This document shows, piece by piece, positions 52,716 to 62,269 of a stretch of DNA of 64,000 bases (its first letter is position 1; each line of letters opens with the position of its first letter). The position numbers were made by a program, and so were the translations under genes. Below the pieces are notes generated by a model that worked only from the letters and a program-made list of their open reading frames with translations, was not told where the DNA came from and did not search any database. This stretch comes from Desulfofustis limnaeus (GTDB lineage Bacteria > Desulfobacterota > Desulfobulbia > Desulfobulbales > Desulfocapsaceae): positions 2,304,501 through 2,368,500 of the forward strand of contig NZ_AP025516.1 in the NCBI RefSeq assembly GCF_023169885.1. Direction: 5' to 3'.

Positions 52716-54313
52716 CCTACCCCGATCTGCCCTGGATCATCGAGCACCGGGAAGACCGCTGCACGCTGTGCGGTCATTGCACCACCGTCTGTCCCAAAGA
52801 GTGTCTCCACCTGGCCTACCGACGGCAGCGCATGCCGCGGTTGGACGTCTTGAGCAACAAACGGGGCAGCGAATACCGCACCTTCACCGGCATCCGCCAG
52901 CGCACCGACATGGCCCATGCCTGTATCGGCTGCGGCATGTGCGCCATGGTCTGCCCGAACGAAGCGATCATGCCGGTGCCCAACAGCGTTGAACGGCGTA
53001 CCCTGTTTTTCACCAACCAAAAAGGCGAGGCCGCCAAGCGGGGCGGGCGACGCAACGCACCCGGAGCCACCCTGCTCGACCGCATCATCTTCGACCGCAT
53101 CTCGATGCTCACCGACCCGGCGCTCGATGCCGGCCGACACGAGTTCACCGTAACCACCACCATCGGCCGCATCCTCTCCCCGGAAGACTACTTGGCCCGG
53201 CGTCTCGACGGCGGCTGGATTCCGACGACCCGTGAGGTGTTCCCCTTCATTATCGGCTCCATGTCGTTCGGCGCCCTGTCGCCCAACATGTGGCTCGGCC
53301 TGCTCCAGGGCGTTGCCTACTGCAACGAGGTCCTGGGCATCCCGGTGGTCATGTGCACCGGCGAGGGCGGCTGCCCGCCCTGGGTGCTGAAGAGCCCCTA
53401 TCTCAAATACATCATCCTGCAGATCGCCTCCGGCTATTTCGGCTGGGACGAGATCATCAGAGCCATCCCCGAGATGCAGTGCGACCCTGCCGCCATCGAG
53501 ATCAAATACGGTCAGGGCGCCAAGCCCGGCGACGGCGGGCTGCTCATGTGGTACAAGGTCTCCAAGCTGATCGCCCGGTTGCGCGGCGTCCCGGAAGGGG
53601 TCGACCTGCCATCCCCGCCGGTGCACCAGACGCTCTACTCCATCGAGGAGAGCGTCATGAAGATGATTCAGACGCTGTCCATGGCCTTTGGCCACAAGGT
53701 GCCGGTCTATCCGAAGATCTCCGCCTCCACCTCGGCCAAGGCGGTGCTGAACAACCTGGTGCGCAATCCCTATGCCGGCGGCCTGCTCATCGACGGCATC
53801 GATGGCGGCACCGGCGCCGCCTACAACGTGTCCATGGATGCCACCGGCCATCCGGTCGCGTCCAACGTCCGCGAATGCTACCTCGATCTATGCGCCCAGG
53901 GCATGCAGAACGAACTGCCCATTTACGCCGCCGGCGGCATCGGCAAGAACGGCAACGTGGCCCAGAACGGCATGGCTCTGATCATGCTCGGGGCCAGCGC
54001 CGTGCATATCGGCAAGTACATCATGCAGGCCACCGCCGGCTGCCTGGGCAACGAGCAGAACCGCTGCAACGTCTGCAACCTCGGCATCTGCCCGAAGGGC
54101 ATCACCAGCCAGAACCCGAAGCTCTACCGACGGCTCGACCCGGACCAGGTGGCGGAGCGGGTGGCCGAGACCTTCATGACCATCCAGACCGAGGTGAAAA
54201 AAATCATGGCCCCGCTCGGCCGCTCGCAGAGCCTGCCGATCGGCATGTCTGACGCCATCGGCATCAGCGATAAGGACGCCGCCGATCGGCTGCAGATCAA
54301 ATATGTCTGTTAA
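52673..54313 (+). CDS. gltB: glutamate synthase FMN/Fe-S synthase subunit with N-terminal ferredoxin domain
   Basis: 546 residues. Two ferredoxin clusters at the N-terminus (CTLCGHCTTVCP; CIGCGMCAMVCP) precede the FMN-binding TIM barrel with SMSFGALSPNMW, IEIKYGQGAKPGDGG, KISASTSAKAVLNN, DGIDGGTGAAY and the 3Fe-4S-type CNVCNLGICPKG. It converts 2-oxoglutarate plus ammonia to glutamate. This separate synthase unit is the archaeal/anaerobe-type arrangement. Confidence 0.92.
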   Translation: MVPIRTIPVEPGSLTYPDLPWIIEHREDRCTLCGHCTTVCPKECLHLAYRRQRMPRLDVLSNKRGSEYRTFTGIRQRTDMAHACIGCGMCAMVCPNEAIMPVPNSVERRTLFFTNQKGEAAKRGGRRNAPGATLLDRIIFDRISMLTDPALDAGRHEFTVTTTIGRILSPEDYLARRLDGGWIPTTREVFPFIIGSMSFGALSPNMWLGLLQGVAYCNEVLGIPVVMCTGEGGCPPWVLKSPYLKYIILQIASGYFGWDEIIRAIPEMQCDPAAIEIKYGQGAKPGDGGLLMWYKVSKLIARLRGVPEGVDLPSPPVHQTLYSIEESVMKMIQTLSMAFGHKVPVYPKISASTSAKAVLNNLVRNPYAGGLLIDGIDGGTGAAYNVSMDATGHPVASNVRECYLDLCAQGMQNELPIYAAGGIGKNGNVAQNGMALIMLGASAVHIGKYIMQATAGCLGNEQNRCNVCNLGICPKGITSQNPKLYRRLDPDQVAERVAETFMTIQTEVKKIMAPLGRSQSLPIGMSDAIGISDKDAADRLQIKYVC

Positions 54314-54376
54314 TCAGTACGACTCGGAGGCCGGCCTGTCGGTCAATCCGGTCATCATCTTTCAGGGAGTTCTTCT

Positions 54377-56710
54377 GTGACAACGAAGGTCATAAAAGGT
54401 CGTGATGACAAGGGGCTGCGCATCAGTTCCATGGCGTACGAACAGCTGGTCCGCACCGCCGCCGTCGAATCGGGACAGCTGCTCCTGGAAACCTACGGCC
54501 AGCACAATATCGGTATTCGGCTGCAGCGCCCCGGCGGCCTGCACCTGCAGATAAACGGTCCGTGCGGACAGCGTCTCGGCGCCATGGGCCTGCCGGGAAC
54601 CACCATCGACTGCCGGGGATCGGTCTCGGATGATCTCGGTTACCTCAATATTGGTGCGGAGATCACCGTCCACGGCGACGCCACCAACGGGGCGGGCAAC
54701 GCCATGGCGGCGGGCAAGCTGTTCATCGGCGGCTCCATCGGTGCCCGCGGTCTGACCATGACCAAATGGAACCCGGAGTACGCCAGACCGGAGTTGTGGG
54801 TACTCGGCTCCACCGGCGACTCCTTTGCCGAATTCAACTGTGGCGGCACCGCCGTCGTCTGCGGAGTCGATGCCAAAAACCCGGACAACATACTCGGCTA
54901 TCGCCCCTGCGTCGGGATGGTCGGCGGCACCATCTATTTTCGCGGCCGCATCGACGATTCCTACTCCCGTACCAACGCTCGGCTGGCCCCACCCGACGAC
55001 GCCCAGTGGCAGTGGTTGGTCGACAATCTGCCCGTTTTCCTGCAACGTATCGGCCACAGCTCGCTCTTCGACCTACTGAGTAACCGTGACCAATGGCAGG
55101 TGCTCAACGCGGTTACCCCGCAAGAACGGGCCCTGATGTTCTCCGGGCCGATGCCCATGGCCCAGTTCCGCCGGGAATTCTGGGATCGGACCTTTGGCGG
55201 CGACCCGCTGCGCGATCTGGCGCCCGGCCTGGACCGCTCCGCCATCGGCGCCATCGTCACCGGCGAACTGCGCCGTCGCGCCCCGTGGTGGGCGAACAAC
55301 GAGGCAGCCGCGCCCTGTACCTATTTCTGCCCGATCCACATCCCCACCGTGGAGCGGCTACGACTGATCAGAGAGGGCCGTATCGACGAGGCCTACCAGC
55401 TGGTGCTGCGGCATACGCCGCTGCCGGCATCGGTCTGTGGGGCTATCTGCCCCAACCTATGCATGGAAAATTGCACGCGAACCGGTGTTGACGGCTCCAT
55501 CGAGATGCACATCCTCGGTCGAGCCGTGGCCCACGTCCCGCCCCCGCCCGAAGCGGAGCCGCTCGGCCGGAAGGTAGCGGTGGTCGGCGGCGGTCCGGCC
55601 GGCCTGAATGCTGCCTGGCAATTAGCCCTGGCCGGCATCGAGACCCATATCTACGAAAAAGATACCCGTCTTGGCGGCAAGCTGGCCCAGGTCATCCCCT
55701 GGGAGCGGCTGCCCCAGGCCATCTGGGATGAAGAGATCAAGCGCTTCTGCTCCCTGTCCAACATCACGGTGCATCTCGGCGTGGACATGGACAGCGCAAC
55801 TTTTGAGCAGCTCAAGGCGGAATTCGATTACGTGATCGTTGCCGTCGGCACCCATCGCCCGCGACGCCTGACCTTTCCCGGCCACGAACGAGTCATCGCC
55901 GCCCTCGACTTCCTCAAGGAGGCGAAGACCAGAAAGACCATGGCCATCGGTCCCGAGGTGGTGGTCATCGGCGCCGGCAACGTGGGCTGTGACGTGGCCT
56001 GCGAAGCCTATCGGGTCGGGGCCGGCAAGGTAACGCTGGTGGATATCCAGAAGCCCCTGGCGTTCGGCAAGGAGAGAGAGGCAGCCGAGGCCGTGGGGGC
56101 CCAGTTCCGCTGGCCGGTGAAAACCAGGGAAGTCACCGCCGAGGGGTTGATTACCGATGACGGCGAACTGATCCCGGCGCAGACCGTATTTATTTCCATC
56201 GGCGATGTGCCGGCCCTGCCGTTTCTACCCGGGTCGGTGGACACGCTGCATGTCGGCGGCGCCGACTGGATCAAGACCGATGGTGCCCACCGCACCTCCG
56301 ACAGCCAGGTGCTGGCCATCGGCGACGTGGAAAAACCGGGCCTGGCAACAGATGCCCTGGGCGCCGGCAAGACTGCGGCAGAGAGCATCATTGCCGCAAT
56401 CAAGGGGGTCGAGTTCAAGCCCTTCGGCAAACAGCTCATCTCACCACGGGCCCTCACCATCACTCATTACAGCCCGGGAGCCACCGGCACCAGCGAGCAG
56501 GACCAGGCCTCCCGCTGTCTCTCCTGCGCCACCTGCCGGGATTGCCACCTGTGTGAGACGATCTGTCCGACCGGCGCCATCAGCCGCGTCGACACCGATG
56601 TGGCCGGTGATCGCGGATTCGAATATGTATCGGACGACAAGAAGTGTATCGGCTGCGGTTTCTGCGCCGACACCTGCCCCTGCGGCATCTGGCAGATCAA
56701 TCCGTTTTAG
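54377..56710 (+). CDS. gltD: glutamate synthase GXGXG domain fused to GltD-like oxidoreductase and ferredoxin
   Basis: 777 residues. The first 200 or so form the GltB C-terminal GXGXG beta-helix (GDATNGAGNAMAAGKLFIGGSIGARG). Then the GltD-type unit: Fe-S motif CTYFCPIHIPTVERL...CGAICPNLCMENC, FAD site VAVVGGGPAGLNAAW, NAD(P) site VVVIGAGNVGCDVA, and IGDVEKPGLATDALGAGKTAAESI. Two C-terminal [4Fe-4S] clusters follow (CATCRDCHLCETICP; CIGCGFCADTCP). It starts at GTG after AGGGAG. It should feed electrons from NAD(P)H or ferredoxin to the FMN subunit. Confidence 0.9.
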   Translation: MTTKVIKGRDDKGLRISSMAYEQLVRTAAVESGQLLLETYGQHNIGIRLQRPGGLHLQINGPCGQRLGAMGLPGTTIDCRGSVSDDLGYLNIGAEITVHGDATNGAGNAMAAGKLFIGGSIGARGLTMTKWNPEYARPELWVLGSTGDSFAEFNCGGTAVVCGVDAKNPDNILGYRPCVGMVGGTIYFRGRIDDSYSRTNARLAPPDDAQWQWLVDNLPVFLQRIGHSSLFDLLSNRDQWQVLNAVTPQERALMFSGPMPMAQFRREFWDRTFGGDPLRDLAPGLDRSAIGAIVTGELRRRAPWWANNEAAAPCTYFCPIHIPTVERLRLIREGRIDEAYQLVLRHTPLPASVCGAICPNLCMENCTRTGVDGSIEMHILGRAVAHVPPPPEAEPLGRKVAVVGGGPAGLNAAWQLALAGIETHIYEKDTRLGGKLAQVIPWERLPQAIWDEEIKRFCSLSNITVHLGVDMDSATFEQLKAEFDYVIVAVGTHRPRRLTFPGHERVIAALDFLKEAKTRKTMAIGPEVVVIGAGNVGCDVACEAYRVGAGKVTLVDIQKPLAFGKEREAAEAVGAQFRWPVKTREVTAEGLITDDGELIPAQTVFISIGDVPALPFLPGSVDTLHVGGADWIKTDGAHRTSDSQVLAIGDVEKPGLATDALGAGKTAAESIIAAIKGVEFKPFGKQLISPRALTITHYSPGATGTSEQDQASRCLSCATCRDCHLCETICPTGAISRVDTDVAGDRGFEYVSDDKKCIGCGFCADTCPCGIWQINPF

Positions 56711-56797
56711 GCTGCCGACGTCGAGTGGAGCGGAGCTATCCGGCGGTACCGGCAAGTGCCGCTCCGCCGGCAGGAGGAGGGTGACGGCTGCCGGCCT

Positions 56798-57073
56798 CTA
56801 TTTCTGAAAACGGAGATAGACCTTGTAGGCGCCGCTCTCCAGGTCGCGGGGCAGCAGATCCCCGTCCGCCACCATAATGGTGAGGACCCGTCCTTTGAGC
56901 GGATCTTTCGTCTTCTTGGTGCGCCGCTCCATGCCGGACGGACCCGCCACCCCTTTTCGCGGCGGGCGCACATGCAGGAGTTTGGCCTCGATCATGCCGG
57001 GTGGCGCTGTCTCTGTTTTCTTGGCCGGGAAATTCGGCGCTAACGGCACGGCCGAACCGATGATAATCTCCAT
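56798..57073 (-). CDS. small hypothetical protein
   Basis: 91 residues, basic, Pro/Lys-rich (APNFPAKKTETAPPG; RRTKKTKDPLKGRVLTIMVADGDLLPRDLE; ends in YKVYLRFQK). No signal peptide or helix, and no family recognised. It has AGGTG seven bases before its ATG, which supports translation. It stands alone between glutamate synthase and ogt. Overlapping frames on both strands lack comparable starts. Confidence 0.5.
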   Translation of the reverse strand: MEIIIGSAVPLAPNFPAKKTETAPPGMIEAKLLHVRPPRKGVAGPSGMERRTKKTKDPLKGRVLTIMVADGDLLPRDLESGAYKVYLRFQK

Positions 57074-57153
57074 GGATTAACACCTCGAAAAGATCGATTT
57101 GGGGGCGCCACCAGCGGACGGTCCGACGACGGCGCTCACCCTAGCTTACCCGA

Positions 57154-57660
57154 TCAGCCGAAGTCGGCAACTCCTTCGTGCTTCAAGAGCGCTTTTTTTA
57201 TCGACGGATCGGGCGTATAGCCGCCCATTCCACCGTTGCCGGCGACAATCCGATGACAGGGGATGAACAATGGCACCGGGTTGCGGCTCAGCGCCTGGCC
57301 GACCGCCCGAGCCGCCCGCGGCCGACCCAAGCGGGTAGCGATCTGACCGTAAGTCCTGCTCGCCCCGTAGGGGATGGCCGCCGCCTCACGCCATACCGCC
57401 TGTTGAAACGGTGTCCCCCCCAGGCGAAGCGGTAGGTCGAAGTTCCGTCCCTCCCCGCTCAGGTAGCGGCGCAACTGCGCAACGGCCGAACGCAACACCG
57501 GGGAATGAATGGTCGCATCACCAGCCGGCAGCTCTTCGCCGGCCGCCCCTTTCTGCACTATTCGCACGGCACAGACCGCCTCATTCTCGACGGTCACCAC
57601 CACTTTCCCGAAAAACCCGTCCACCACCGCCTGCTCAGACGTTGCCCCAACTCGTTTCAT
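57154..57660 (-). CDS. ogt: methylated-DNA-protein cysteine methyltransferase
   Basis: 168 residues. The C-terminal domain has GTPFQQAVWREAAAIPYGASRTYGQIA, and the active site PCHRIV in NPVPLFIPCHRIVAGNG. It moves the O6-alkyl group of guanine onto its own cysteine. GGAGGG precedes the ATG. Confidence 0.94.
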   Translation of the reverse strand: MKRVGATSEQAVVDGFFGKVVVTVENEAVCAVRIVQKGAAGEELPAGDATIHSPVLRSAVAQLRRYLSGEGRNFDLPLRLGGTPFQQAVWREAAAIPYGASRTYGQIATRLGRPRAARAVGQALSRNPVPLFIPCHRIVAGNGGMGGYTPDPSIKKALLKHEGVADFG

Positions 57661-57939
57661 GGTCCCTCCTCGTTATTCTCATGGGAACCTTGAAAAATTG
57701 CCATTTCGCCCAATCTCATCGTTGCGCAAACACATTTAATCATCGGGATATCATGTACATGACTGCGGTAAAATGTTCTTGCGCGCCTCGATCTTGAACG
57801 ACATTTCGAATTTTTCGAGTTCCCCTTATCCTTTTTTTCACCGGTACGCCCACCATGCAAGATCCTCCTGCAATATGGCCAGCGAAGTGCTATAGTCTTC
57901 GGCAGATAGGCAAACGATACCCAGTATAGCCGAGATCGT

Positions 57940-60039
57940 ATGAAAAACGCTCTGTACAAGAAACTCAAGCCGATAAAAGAGGTGCAAATCGTCCGCGGAG
58001 TCGAACTGCCGGTGGGACTCGGCTTCCGTCAGCTCGTCGTCACCGGTCCGCCCGGTGCAGGGAAAACACATTACATCAACCAGATAAGAGGATGGCCCAA
58101 CGAAGGCTATATCGACCTGAGCCGGAAAGGGTGGTGGCGGGATCAAAGCCTCATTTACCGTCCCCGCGAGATCAACCTCGGCATCCCCTACAAGGGCAGA
58201 AAAGACGTGCTCACCGTCTTCGATCAGGAATGGCGGGAAGCCCCTCCTCAGTCCCTGCACATCGATTACCAACGAATCAGGATCCCGCCGCCGGCCCGGA
58301 CCATAGTTAACACCAACTGGCGCGATCGTTACATCTTCGAGTTTCTCCTGCCCGAGCCGCAGGTCATCTACGAGCGTCGCCGCAACCGCCAGAAGAACGG
58401 CTTTTTTCCGGTGGACAGCAACTTGACGCTGGAAGAGGTGGCTCGCCAGGTGGCAACCTATTGCAGTATCGCTCTTTACCTGCACCGGGCCGGGGTCCAT
58501 GTCTATGTCCGCCACGACATCTCGGAACCGCCGATGCTGATCAGCGAAAAAGGGGATCCGACCCTGCCTCCCTGGGCGGTCGCCGATGCCCGGCCCCGGC
58601 CGAATCTGAAAACAGTGGCCGGCTGGCGCCAACTGTTGCTCGGGCAGAGTCCGGTTCCCTGGTTTTCCGTGACCAACGAGATCCAAGACTTGACCGAGCC
58701 AAGCAGAATCCCGCACGACGGCAAGAGCCTCGACATCATTATCGGTCAGCTCCATCTGCGCCTCTCTCCGGAAATCCCCATGGGGGCCAGCAAGAGTTAC
58801 CTGCGCTTTCACCGTAACTGGATCGTCCGCAGACCCGGCTCCTGTTCCGATCTTGCCATCTTCGGCTTTGCCCGTATCTGCCCGGGGGAAACCGTCACCA
58901 TCGGCCGCTCCAACCGGGACTACGATGCCCTGTTCAGCTTTTCCAAAGAGATCGCCAAACGACACCTGGTCATCACCAATGTCCGTGGCGACCTCCTGCT
59001 CCGACCGATCAGCAGCGAGCCGGTGGTCCGGGTCGTCCGCCTCGATGACCTGGACAGCCGGGAGCAGATGGATTCCAGCCGGGTAACCGCCATGCGCCAG
59101 GCCAGATCGCTGCTCGGCGGCAGGATCGCTCTGCTCGACCGGACCAGCGCCCTGGCCCTGATCCTCGAGGTCAACGAGATCCTGGCCAGCGAAGCCTATC
59201 GTCCCCTGGACGGCTACGACATGCCCGGCGGACTGGTGGAATTGCCGGACGAGCAGACCCCGGTCATCATCGGCGATCTGCACGCCCAGGTGGACAACCT
59301 GCTCAAAATCTTGACTGAGAACTGTCTGATTCAGGCCCTGCAGAATAACCGCGCCTTTCTCTGCATCTTGGGCGATGCCGTCCACTCGGAAAATATCCAG
59401 GAAATGGAACGGATGGAGAGCTCAATTCTGATCATGGATCTGATCCTTTCCCTGAAACGGCGTTTTCCCACCAACGTGTTCTATCTCCGCGGCAACCATG
59501 ATGATTTCGATCCGGAACTGGCCAAAAACGGGATCGCCCAGGGTCTGCTGTTCAAGAAAGCGCTGGAGCAGCAGCGCGGCAGCGCCTATGTGGAGGCCAT
59601 GCAAACCTTCTACCATCGGCTGCCCCACATGATCGTCAGCCCCTCCTTTATTGCCGTCCATGCCGGGCCGCCGCGGGCGGGGACCAACCGCGAGCAGATC
59701 GTCCAGCTGCGCTTGAACCGCCAACTCGCCGAAGAATTGACCAAAAACCGGCTCAAACGCCCCTACTACCTCAGCGGCTACGGCAAAGCCGACGTCAAGG
59801 CGTTGCGCCAGGCCTTCAACCTGCCGAAATCGACCCCGGTGATCGTCGGACACACGCCGCTCGACCCGTTCGGCTCGGTGTGGCAGAATGTCGGCGCCAT
59901 CAAGAATCATCATATCGTCTCCAGTTCGCACCAGGACGGCCCCGCCTGTTTCGTGCGGATCAGCGGCTCCATGGTGCCATTGACCTACGCCGCCGAACCG
60001 CTCACCAAGCTGATCAATAAGCTCAAGCACCGCGCCTGA
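57940..60039 (+). CDS. three-part protein: P-loop NTPase, FHA-like region, PPP-family phosphatase
   Basis: 699 residues. The N-terminal P-loop is VVTGPPGAGKTHYI (residues 31-44), with a possible kinase-type fold to about 230. The middle (about 290-365) has TIGRSNRDYDALFSFSKEIAKRHLVI, matching the iGR...SR.H core of FHA domains. The C-terminus is a Ser/Thr-phosphatase-type metallophosphoesterase: VIIGDLHAQ (about 445), LGDAVH, YLRGNHDD, AVHAGPPR and IVGHTP give all five metal and phosphate motifs. The combination suggests a regulator that both adds or senses and removes phosphates. It precedes the DUF47-PiT pair. The 279-base gap before it shows no clear structure. Confidence 0.75.
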   Translation: MKNALYKKLKPIKEVQIVRGVELPVGLGFRQLVVTGPPGAGKTHYINQIRGWPNEGYIDLSRKGWWRDQSLIYRPREINLGIPYKGRKDVLTVFDQEWREAPPQSLHIDYQRIRIPPPARTIVNTNWRDRYIFEFLLPEPQVIYERRRNRQKNGFFPVDSNLTLEEVARQVATYCSIALYLHRAGVHVYVRHDISEPPMLISEKGDPTLPPWAVADARPRPNLKTVAGWRQLLLGQSPVPWFSVTNEIQDLTEPSRIPHDGKSLDIIIGQLHLRLSPEIPMGASKSYLRFHRNWIVRRPGSCSDLAIFGFARICPGETVTIGRSNRDYDALFSFSKEIAKRHLVITNVRGDLLLRPISSEPVVRVVRLDDLDSREQMDSSRVTAMRQARSLLGGRIALLDRTSALALILEVNEILASEAYRPLDGYDMPGGLVELPDEQTPVIIGDLHAQVDNLLKILTENCLIQALQNNRAFLCILGDAVHSENIQEMERMESSILIMDLILSLKRRFPTNVFYLRGNHDDFDPELAKNGIAQGLLFKKALEQQRGSAYVEAMQTFYHRLPHMIVSPSFIAVHAGPPRAGTNREQIVQLRLNRQLAEELTKNRLKRPYYLSGYGKADVKALRQAFNLPKSTPVIVGHTPLDPFGSVWQNVGAIKNHHIVSSSHQDGPACFVRISGSMVPLTYAAEPLTKLINKLKHRA

Positions 60040-60246
60040 TGCCACCCCTCGAACCAGCCCCCGGGTCCCGGCCCAGCGCCAGGCCCGTGACGAAATGAGG
60101 ATGGATACGCACATTGTTCTTGAATTATACCCTCATCATCTGCTAATCAATCGGTAACCTTTCTCCAACACCGGCACGACGCCGCACATCGCATTGCGCG
60201 TTCAACGGGCAATTCGCCCCGACTTCGATTTTCAAGACAGCTGATC

Positions 60247-60933
60247 ATGGACATCAAATCAACCACCCCGTTCGCCGGATTGTTCCGGACCTCACCGTTT
60301 AAACCGGTGCAGCAGCATATGCGGCTGGTATTTTCCTGCATCTGCTACATCCCGCCCCTGCTCGATGCGCTGTATCGCAAAGACTACGAGCAGGTAAAAG
60401 AATTCGCCGACGAGATCATCAAGCTCGAATCGGAGGCCGATGAAATCAAGCAGGCCTTTCGCCTGACCATGCCGAACACCCTGCTCCTCCCGGTCGATCG
60501 CAAGGACCTGCTCAACCTGATCAGCGATCAGGACAGTATCGCCGATCTGGCCGAAGATATCGCCAAGGTCCTGCTCTACCGAGACATGGAGGTGCCCGAT
60601 CCGCTCAAAGGCGTACTCGACGAGTTGCTGGAAGGCACCATGGAGATCAGCGTGGCTGCCAAGGACCTCATCGAGCAGCTGGACGAACTGCTGCAAGTGG
60701 GGTTTCGGGGACGTGAACAGGAGAAAGTGTCACAGATGATCAGCGGCGTCCGGCGCAGCGAACACAACATCGACACCATCATTCACCGCATCAAGCGCAC
60801 CCTGTTCGAACACGAGCAACGCCTCGACCCGATCTCGGTGATCTTCTGGTACCAACTGATCGACCTGCTCGGGGGCATCTCGGACCAGGCTGAAAACGTA
60901 GCTGACCGGCTTCTTCTTTTCCTTTCAAAATAA
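60247..60933 (+). CDS. DUF47/PhoU-like phosphate transport regulator
   Basis: 228 residues, all-helical (TIGR00153-type). It has PFKPVQQHM, metal-binding E/D repeats LESEADEIKQAF and SEHNIDTIIHRIKRTLFEHE, and a final AENVADRLLLFLSK. Such proteins sit next to PiT transporters and adjust phosphate uptake. It starts 207 bases after the P-loop/phosphatase gene and 14 bases before pit. Confidence 0.9.
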   Translation: MDIKSTTPFAGLFRTSPFKPVQQHMRLVFSCICYIPPLLDALYRKDYEQVKEFADEIIKLESEADEIKQAFRLTMPNTLLLPVDRKDLLNLISDQDSIADLAEDIAKVLLYRDMEVPDPLKGVLDELLEGTMEISVAAKDLIEQLDELLQVGFRGREQEKVSQMISGVRRSEHNIDTIIHRIKRTLFEHEQRLDPISVIFWYQLIDLLGGISDQAENVADRLLLFLSK

Positions 60934-60947
60934 CTGAACAATTATTT

Positions 60948-62213
60948 ATGGAAATCATCGCGTCACACGGCACTATCTTCGTGATTCTGGCGGTCGTATT
61001 CGGTCTTTTCATGACCTGGGGCATCGGTGCCAACGACCTGGCCAACGCCATGGGCACCTCGGTCGGTTCTGGGGCGATAACAATCAAACGGGCGATCATT
61101 ATCGCCATCATATTCGAATTTGCTGGGGCCGTATTGGCCGGTGGTCACGTCACCGGAACCATTCGCAGCGGCATCATCGACCCGGCTTCAATCATCAACT
61201 CACCGGAAATACTCGTTTTCGGGATGCTTGCCTCGCTGCTGGCCACCGCCTTCTGGCTGATGATCGCCTCCTGGAAAGGCTGGCCGGTCTCCACCACCCA
61301 TTCGATCATCGGAGCCCTCGTCGGTTTCGCCATTGTCGGAATCGGTCCCGAGGCAGTCAAGTGGGGAAAGATCGGCAGCGTGGTCGCCAGCTGGGTTATC
61401 AGCCCGATTATGGGCGGAACTATCAGCTTTTTGTTGGTAATGAGTACCAGAAAACTAATCTTTGACACCGATCAACCGCTGCGCAACGCAAAATGTTATG
61501 CCCCCGCATACGTCTTCGTGGTCGGATTCATCATCTCCTTGGTCACCCTTTTCAAAGGACTGACTCATCTCAATATGGACTTGACGATTACCCAGAGTTT
61601 CATCGTGGCTATCATGTTTGGGCTCCTTACCGCCTTTATCGGATGGCTCTTTATCCGACGAGTCAAAGAAGACCGGGCCGCCGACCGGGACTTCCATTTT
61701 GCCAGTGCGGAGAAGGTGTTTGCCCCGATGATGCTGTTTACCGCCTGTGCCATGGCTTTCGCTCACGGGTCGAACGACGTGGCCAACGGTATTGGCCCGT
61801 TGGCGGCGGTGGTGAGTATTATCAGCTCTGGAGGCGATGTCATGCAGACATCGCCATTGCCCCTGTGGATCCTGCTGCTCGGTGGCGGCGGCATCGTTCT
61901 CGGCCTGGTGACGCTCGGTTATCGAGTTATGCTGACCGTCGGCCGCAAGATCACCGAACTCACGCCATCACGGGGATTCTGCGCCCAACTCGCTGCTGCT
62001 GCGACCGTCGTCATCGCCAGCCGCACTGGCCTGCCGGTTTCGACCACGCACATTTTGGTCGGTGCCGTGCTGGGTGTAGGATTGGCCCGCGGCATGGGCG
62101 CCATTGATCTGCGCGTGCTGCTCGATATCGTCATTAGCTGGCTGGTAACCCTGCCGGCTGGCGCATTCATGGCGATGTTCTTCTACTTCACCCTCAAGGG
62201 TATCTTCAGCTGA
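60948..62213 (+). CDS. pit: PiT-family inorganic phosphate transporter
   Basis: 421 residues, about ten to eleven helices. Duplicated signature: FMTWGIGANDLANAMGTSVGSGA and AMAFAHGSNDVANGIGPLAA, plus WPVSTTHSIIGALVG and LPVSTTHILVGAVLG. Low-affinity symport of metal-phosphate; this type can also admit arsenate, which matters in an arsenate-respiring cell. Confidence 0.95.
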   Translation: MEIIASHGTIFVILAVVFGLFMTWGIGANDLANAMGTSVGSGAITIKRAIIIAIIFEFAGAVLAGGHVTGTIRSGIIDPASIINSPEILVFGMLASLLATAFWLMIASWKGWPVSTTHSIIGALVGFAIVGIGPEAVKWGKIGSVVASWVISPIMGGTISFLLVMSTRKLIFDTDQPLRNAKCYAPAYVFVVGFIISLVTLFKGLTHLNMDLTITQSFIVAIMFGLLTAFIGWLFIRRVKEDRAADRDFHFASAEKVFAPMMLFTACAMAFAHGSNDVANGIGPLAAVVSIISSGGDVMQTSPLPLWILLLGGGGIVLGLVTLGYRVMLTVGRKITELTPSRGFCAQLAAAATVVIASRTGLPVSTTHILVGAVLGVGLARGMGAIDLRVLLDIVISWLVTLPAGAFMAMFFYFTLKGIFS

Positions 62214-62269
62214 TTGAGGGCCGCCGGTTCCCGGAGGCGGCAATTCCCGATCAGGCTGCACCGGCATCT

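Noticed and set aside
52340-53851. 503-residue minus-strand frame opposite the glutamate synthase genes
   Set aside because: It spans two overlapping real genes on the other strand and has shadow-type composition.
56736-57083. Alternative 115-residue minus-strand frame over the small hypothetical gene
   Set aside because: It lacks the well-placed AGGTG-ATG start of the 56798-57073 frame.
57838-59385. 515-residue minus-strand frame opposite the P-loop/phosphatase gene
   Set aside because: The plus-strand frame carries clear catalytic motifs; this one has none.
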